Shown here: positions 60,445 through 64,000 of the stretch, one piece after another
Layout: every line of letters starts with the position of its first letter
How positions within the stretch are numbered: position 1 is the stretch's first letter
Position numbers and translations under genes: made by a program
Notes under the pieces: generated by a model
Told to the model about the DNA's origin: nothing
Database searches by the model: none
Seen by the model: only the letters and a program-made list of their open reading frames with translations
DNA from: Nocardioides abyssi
Lineage (GTDB): Bacteria > Actinomycetota > Actinomycetes > Propionibacteriales > Nocardioidaceae
NCBI RefSeq assembly: GCF_030412915.1
Contig: NZ_JAUHJR010000009.1
Coordinates: 1-64,000 of the forward strand
DNA length: 64,000 nucleotides
Direction of reading: 5' to 3'

Positions 60445-61056
60445 TCAGCCGGCGACGCCGGGACCGTGTTCCACGACGCCGTCGGCGACCTGGCGCATCG
60501 AGAGGCGCAGGTCCATCGCGGTCTTCTGGATCCAGCGGAACGCGTCGGGCTCGGAGAGACCCAGCTGCTGCTGCAGCACGCCCTTGGCCCGGTCCACCGA
60601 CTTGCGGGTCTCGAGCCGCTCGGAGAGGTCCGCGACCTCGGCCTCCAGCAGGCTCAGCTCGGAGAACCGGCTCACCGCCATCTCGATGGCCGGCACCAGG
60701 TCGGACTTGGAGAACGGCTTGACGAGGTACGCCATCGCACCGGCGTCGCGGGCCCGCTCCACCAGCTCGCGCTGGGAGAACGCGGTCAGGATGACCACCG
60801 GCGCGATCCGGTCGCGGGCGATCGCCTCGGCCGCCGCGATCCCGTCGAGCACCGGCATCTTCACGTCGAGGATCACCAGGTCGGGGCGGAGCTCCTGGGC
60901 CAGCTCGATCGCTCGCGCCCCGTCGCCGGCCTGGCCCACGACGTCGTACCCCTCCTCGCCGAGCATCTCGGCGAGGTCCATCCGGATCAGCACCTCGTCC
61001 TCGGCGATCACGACGGTGCGCGTGGTGCTACTCGGGACGGGGGCGGGCTCGGTCAC
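60445..61056 (-). CDS. pdtaR: Response regulator with ANTAR RNA-binding domain (PdtaR-like)
   Basis: A 203-residue two-component regulator. The receiver domain (about 14-130) has the acidic pair AEDE, the phospho-acceptor Asp64 in VILDVKMP, Thr in VVILTAF and Lys in YLVKPFSK. The ANTAR domain (about 138-195) has the three-helix pattern LETRKSVDRAKGVLQQQLGLSEPDAFRWIQKTAMDLRLSMRQVADGV; such domains bind paired hexaloop RNA hairpins and prevent termination. It matches mycobacterial PdtaR, encoded near pykA. The cognate kinase (PdtaS type) is not in the window. GTG 61056 is leaderless below TACCCT. Confidence 0.93.
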   Translation of the reverse strand: MTEPAPVPSSTTRTVVIAEDEVLIRMDLAEMLGEEGYDVVGQAGDGARAIELAQELRPDLVILDVKMPVLDGIAAAEAIARDRIAPVVILTAFSQRELVERARDAGAMAYLVKPFSKSDLVPAIEMAVSRFSELSLLEAEVADLSERLETRKSVDRAKGVLQQQLGLSEPDAFRWIQKTAMDLRLSMRQVADGVVEHGPGVAG

Positions 61057-61063
61057 GCGCCAC

Positions 61064-61069
61064 AGGGTA
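61064..61069 (-). promoter_or_regulatory. -10 box of pdtaR (leaderless)
   Basis: TACCCT on the minus strand, 7 nt before GTG 61056; no ribosome binding site. Confidence 0.45.
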
Positions 61070-61140
61070 GCGACGGCTCCCCCGCCCGTCCCACGGACGG
61101 ACCGGCTGACCCCGTCAGCAGGTGCGCCGGGTCACGCCGG

Positions 61141-61326
61141 TCATGCGGGTCGTGCGGGTCGGCGGGACCGCTCGCGGTCCACCCGCTCGACGTACGCCGC
61201 CGCGTCGGCCCGCTCGACGAGCCGACGGCTGCACGCGACGGTCGCGGCGCGCGCATTGTCCACCGCCTGCTCGTTGCTCGCCCTCGCCCATCCCGCCGGC
61301 CACCGCCACGGTCTCGTCCAGGTCAT
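61141..61326 (-). CDS. 61-residue basic hypothetical protein
   Basis: A short frame upstream of pdtaR on the same strand: WTRPWRWPAGWARASNEQAVDNARAATVACSRRLVERADAAAYVERVD, rich in Trp at the N-terminus, then an Arg/Ala helix. No transmembrane segment or known motif. Support comes from a TACAGT -10 box exactly 7 nt before its ATG, and from strongly G/C-biased third positions. It could be co-transcribed with pdtaR (84 bp apart), although pdtaR has its own -10 box. Function unknown. Confidence 0.45.
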   Translation of the reverse strand: MTWTRPWRWPAGWARASNEQAVDNARAATVACSRRLVERADAAAYVERVDRERSRRPARPA

Positions 61327-61333
61327 GGCCCAA

Positions 61334-61339
61334 ACTGTA
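61334..61339 (-). promoter_or_regulatory. -10 box of the 61-residue gene (leaderless)
   Basis: TACAGT on the minus strand, 7 nt before ATG 61326. The -35 region is weak. Confidence 0.4.
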
Positions 61340-61394
61340 GCGATCAACTCGACTTAAGGGAACCGTCTGTGCGGGCGATAGTGTCTGGCCCCGC

Positions 61395-61470
61395 GCCCCG
61401 ATAGCCCAACGGCAGAGGCAGTGGTCTCAAACACCATCCAGTGTGGGTTCGAATCCCACTCGGGGCACCA
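61395..61470 (+). tRNA. tRNA with anticodon CAA (leucine by anticodon), short variable loop
   Basis: Folds as a complete cloverleaf: acceptor GCCCCGA with TCGGGGC, D arm gcc...ggc, anticodon stem gtggt with accat, loop CTCAAAC (anticodon CAA at 61428-61430), T arm gtggg-TTCGAAT-cccac, discriminator A, and encoded CCA at 61468-61470. CAA reads UUG leucine codons. The variable region is only 5 nt (ccagt), while bacterial leucine tRNAs normally carry a long variable arm, so this is a class I body with a leucine anticodon. It is followed at once by REP-like and tandem repeats. Confidence 0.85.
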
Positions 61471-61478
61471 GCGTGGCA

Positions 61479-61520
61479 GGTTTCGAGACGCGCGCCAGCG
61501 CGCGCTCCTCAACCAGCCGG
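61479..61520 (+). repeat. REP-like dispersed palindromic element, copy 2
   Basis: GGTTTCGAGAC, then a GC-rich palindromic core (gcgcgc around a short loop), then CCTCAACCAGCCGG, matching copy 1 at 55697-55737 in both outer blocks. It begins 9 nt after the tRNA. Confidence 0.65.
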
Positions 61521-61594
61521 GGCAGCCGAGCGCGCGCTCCTCAACCAGCCGGGGCAGCCGAGCGCGCGCTCCTCAACCAGCCGGGGCAGCCGGG
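61499..61594 (+). repeat. Three tandem 32-bp repeats derived from the REP-like element
   Basis: Units 61499-61530, 61531-61562 and 61563-61594 are identical except for one base near the end of the third. Each starts cgcgcgctcctcaaccag and contains the right half of the REP-like element. They end 5 nt before the pyk stop codon, so they form its 3' flank. Confidence 0.85.
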
Positions 61595-61599
61595 GCGGG

Positions 61600-63063
61600 T
61601 CAGGTGGCGCGGCGGTAGGCCGGCGCCACGCCCTTGATGGCGTCGCCCATCCGGTGGATGCGCAGGGCGTTGGTGGAGCCGGGGATGCCCGGAGGGGCAC
61701 CGGCGATGATCACGACGTTGTCGCCCTCGCTGACCCGGCCGATCTTGAGCAGCTGCTCGTCGACCTGGCGGACCATCTCGTCGGTGTGCTCGACCGAGGC
61801 GGTCTTGAAGGTCTCGACGCCCCACGACAGCGAGAGCTGGGAACGCACGGCGGCCTCGGGGGTGAAGGCGAGGATCGGCACCGAGCCGCGCAGGCGCGAC
61901 ATGCGGCGGGCGGAGTCGCCGGACTGGGTGAAGGCGACGACGTACTTGGCCTCGACGCGCTCGGCGACCTCGAGAGCGGCCTTGGCGATGACGCCGCCCT
62001 TGGTGTGGGGGTCCCAATCGATGGTCGAGACGTGGTCGACGGCCTCGGCGGAGAGCGCGTGCCGCTCGGTGGCCTCGACGATGCGGGCCATGGTCTCGAC
62101 GGTGTGCACGGGGTACTCCCCCACGCTGGTCTCGCCCGAGAGCATCACCGCGTCGGCGCCGTCGAGGACGGCGTTGGCGACGTCGGAGGCCTCGGCGCGG
62201 GTCGGCGCGGGATTGCCGATCATCGACTCCAGCATCTGGGTGGCGACGATGACGGGCTTGGCGTTGAGGCGGGCCTTCTCGATGATCCGCTTCTGCAGGA
62301 ACGGCACGTCCTCCAACGGGCACTCCACGCCGAGGTCGCCGCGGGCGACCATGAAGCCGTCGAAGGCGGCGACGACGTCGTCGAGGTTCTCGATGGCCTG
62401 CGGCTTCTCGATCTTGGCGATGACCGGCACCGAGACGCCGACCTCGCGCATGATCCGGCGGACGTCCTCGGCGTCCTCGCCGCTGCGCACGAAGCTGAGC
62501 GCGACGAAGTCGACGCACAGCGCGAGGGCGAAGCGCAGGTCGCGCTCGTCCTTCTCCGACAGCGCCGGGACCGAGACCGCGACGCCCGGCAGGTTGATGC
62601 CCTTGTTGTCGCTGACGCGGCCGCCGACGAGCACCTCGGTGCGGACGTCCGTCCCACCGACCTCGGTCACCCGCAGGCGGACCTTGCCGTCGTCGATGAG
62701 GATCGGGTCGCCGACGTTGACGTCGCCGGGCAGGCCCTTGTACGTCGTGCCCGCGACCTCGGCGTCGCCCGGGACGTCGCGGGTGGTGATCGTCCACTCC
62801 TGGCCGCGGCGCAGCTGGACCGGTCCGCCGGCGAACTTCTCCAGCCGGATCTTCGGGCCCTGCAGGTCGGCGAAGATGCCGACCCCGTGGCCGCTGGCGT
62901 CGGCCGCCTCGCGCACGAGACGGTAGGCCTCCGCGTGGTCCTCGTGGGAGCCGTGGCTCATGTTGAGCCGGGCGACGTCCATGCCGGCGTACACCAGCTC
63001 CCGGATCCGGCGGGGCGAGGAGGTCGCGGGACCGAGGGTGCAGACGATCTTGGCTCTACGCAC
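61600..63063 (-). CDS. pyk: Pyruvate kinase
   Basis: A 487-residue glycolytic enzyme that makes pyruvate and ATP from phosphoenolpyruvate and ADP. Conserved blocks: [19 protein letters not shown] and [11 protein letters not shown] (substrate site), [17 protein letters not shown] (catalytic Lys), [19 protein letters not shown] (metal Glu/Asp), [41 protein letters not shown] (split here across the active-site loop), and a C-terminal allosteric domain. The GTG start at 63063 lies 6 nt below TAGGCT. Its 3' end abuts three tandem repeats. Nearby pdtaR and a leucine-anticodon tRNA gene follow the actinobacterial order. Confidence 0.95.
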   Translation of the reverse strand: [487 protein letters not shown]

Positions 63064-63069
63064 GGGCCC

Positions 63070-63075
63070 AGCCTA
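63070..63075 (-). promoter_or_regulatory. -10 box of pyk (leaderless)
   Basis: TAGGCT on the minus strand, 6 nt before GTG 63063, the same hexamer as at the flippase gene. Confidence 0.45.
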
Positions 63076-63129
63076 GCGTTCCTTTGATCGTTCCAACACG
63101 CCGCGTGCGTGCGGCGGCCGCGACGTGCG

Positions 63130-63161
63130 ACGGGGCCCCCGGTCCAGACCGGGGGCCCCGT
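63130..63161. terminator. Hairpin terminator of gltD
   Basis: A perfect 14-bp, very GC-rich stem (acggggcccccggt with accgggggccccgt) and a CCAG loop, 22 nt past the gltD stop and upstream of pyk. Confidence 0.8.
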
Positions 63162-63183
63162 GCGCGGGTCGTGCGGGTGCTGC

Positions 63184-64000
63184 TCAGACCATCAGCGGAC
63201 GGTCGGTCGGCTTGACCGGCGCCGGCAGCGCCGTCTTGCCGGTCAGGTAGGTGTCGACCGCGGCGGCCGCGGCGCGACCCTCCGCGATCGCCCACACGAT
63301 GAGCGACTGGCCGCGGCCCGCGTCGCCGGCGACGAAGACACCCGGCACCGAGGACTGGTAACCCTGGTCGCGGGCGACGTTGCCGCGCTCGTCGAGGTCG
63401 ACGCCGAGCTGCTCGACCAGGCCGGGCTGCTCCGGGCCGGTGAAGCCCATCGCGAAGAGCACCAGCTGCGCCGGGATCTCCCGCTCGGTGCCCTCGACCT
63501 CCACCAGCTTGCCGTCCTCGAACCGCACGTCGACCAGCTTCAGCGCGCGGACGTTGCCGTCCTCGTCACCGAGGAACTCCTTGGTCGACACGGCGTAGAC
63601 CCGCTCGCCGCCCTCCTCGTGGGCCGAGGAGACGCGGAAGGTCATCGGGTACGTCGGCCACGGCTGTCCCGCGGGCCGGGTCTCCGGCGGCTCGGGCATG
63701 ATCTCCAGCTGGGTGATCGAGGCCGCGCCCTGGCGGGTGGAGGTGCCGAGGCAGTCCGCGCCGGTGTCGCCGCCGCCGATGATCACGACGTGCTTGCCGG
63801 TCGCGGTGACCTGCCCCTCGACGGTCTCCCCCAGCGCGGCGCGGTTGGCCTGCGGGAGGAACTCCATCGCCTGGTGGATGCCGCCGAGCTCGCGGCCCGG
63901 GGCCTGGAGGTCGCGCGGGACGGTCGAGCCGATGGCGAGCACGACGGCGTCGTACCGCTCGCGCAGCTTCTCGGCGGTCAGCGACCCGGTGCCCACCTCG
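63184..64000 (-). CDS. gltD: Glutamate synthase (NADPH) small subunit, C-terminal part (cut by window edge)
   Basis: The last 272 codons of GltD, the FAD/NADPH-binding subunit that feeds electrons to the glutamate synthase large subunit, which makes glutamate from glutamine and 2-oxoglutarate. Seen are RYDAVVLAIGSTVPRDL (first dinucleotide domain), HVVIIGGGDTGADCLGT (NADPH-binding Rossmann loop), SSAHEEGGERVYAVSTKEFLG, and GVFVAGDAGRGQSLIVWAIAEGR (FAD-binding end motif). The GTG at 63996 is internal (it falls in EVGTGSL), so the true start and the iron-sulfur N-terminus lie beyond the right edge; gltB is expected upstream. Confidence 0.93.
   Translation of the reverse strand, partial: EVGTGSLTAEKLRERYDAVVLAIGSTVPRDLQAPGRELGGIHQAMEFLPQANRAALGETVEGQVTATGKHVVIIGGGDTGADCLGTSTRQGAASITQLEIMPEPPETRPAGQPWPTYPMTFRVSSAHEEGGERVYAVSTKEFLGDEDGNVRALKLVDVRFEDGKLVEVEGTEREIPAQLVLFAMGFTGPEQPGLVEQLGVDLDERGNVARDQGYQSSVPGVFVAGDAGRGQSLIVWAIAEGRAAAAAVDTYLTGKTALPAPVKPTDRPLMV

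Noticed and set aside
61499-61594. Three 32-bp repeats considered as a small CRISPR array
   Set aside because: The units are directly abutting, with no spacers, and are nearly identical throughout.

Overview
The window is chromosomal DNA of a very GC-rich actinobacterium, most likely Nocardioides or a close relative (Nocardioidaceae). The evidence is strong G/C third positions, many GTG and TTG starts, many apparently leaderless promoters, and actinobacterial gene orders: parE-DUF7455-principal sigma factor; polA, rpsA, coaE, an ANTAR response regulator and pyk in one neighbourhood; aftD beside a DUF2613 gene. There is no prophage, insertion sequence, CRISPR array or rRNA operon. One tRNA gene is present. 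The genus is an inference.

Layout. 1-6.9 kb: a cut-off NagZ-like lipoprotein, a TetR regulator divergent from a flavodoxin-fold oxidoreductase, topoisomerase IV subunit B with two small membrane proteins, DUF7455, DUF456 and a DMT transporter. 7-13 kb: principal sigma factor, HhH-GPD protein, cupin plus universal stress protein, GCS2-type ligase, DUF4192. 13-26.9 kb: DNA polymerase IV, 5-oxoprolinase genes pxpABC, an S9 peptidase, a SigB/HrdD-like sigma factor behind a SigR-type promoter, a second NagZ-like lipoprotein overlapping coaE, a DICT-like protein, a short AMP ligase, an AdpA-like regulator with an operator-like array, and rpsA. 27-45.6 kb: a surface region with a giant thrombospondin type 3 repeat protein, a decapeptide-repeat protein, methyltransferases, DUF3068, an acyltransferase, AftD, a GT4 glycosyltransferase, DUF2613, GT-C-like membrane proteins and a flippase. 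45.7-52.5 kb: a LOV-GAF-SpoIIE photoreceptor phosphatase, polA, a thioesterase, a GNAT enzyme and DUF554. 52.6-60.3 kb: a branched-chain amino acid ABC system (binding protein on +, livHMGF on -), interrupted by a DUF222-HNH gene between long direct repeats. 60.4-64 kb: an ANTAR response regulator, a 61-residue protein, a tRNA with anticodon CAA, REP-like and 32-bp tandem repeats, pyruvate kinase, and the C-terminal part of gltD.

How the genes fit together. The 30-46 kb block looks like a pathway for a glycopolymer that is made, methylated or acylated, flipped and arabinosylated at the membrane. Regulation is rich: two sigma factors, a blue-light-type phosphatase that probably acts through an unseen anti-sigma network, an AdpA-like regulator and an RNA-binding response regulator.

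The items most worth a second look are: the LOV phosphatase with every photochemical residue present; the LivH permease fused to a secreted Ig-like domain; the tRNA with a leucine anticodon but a short variable loop; the concentric 70-bp dyad beside the HNH element; the decapeptide-repeat protein; and a parE gene whose only well-placed start codon is ATC.
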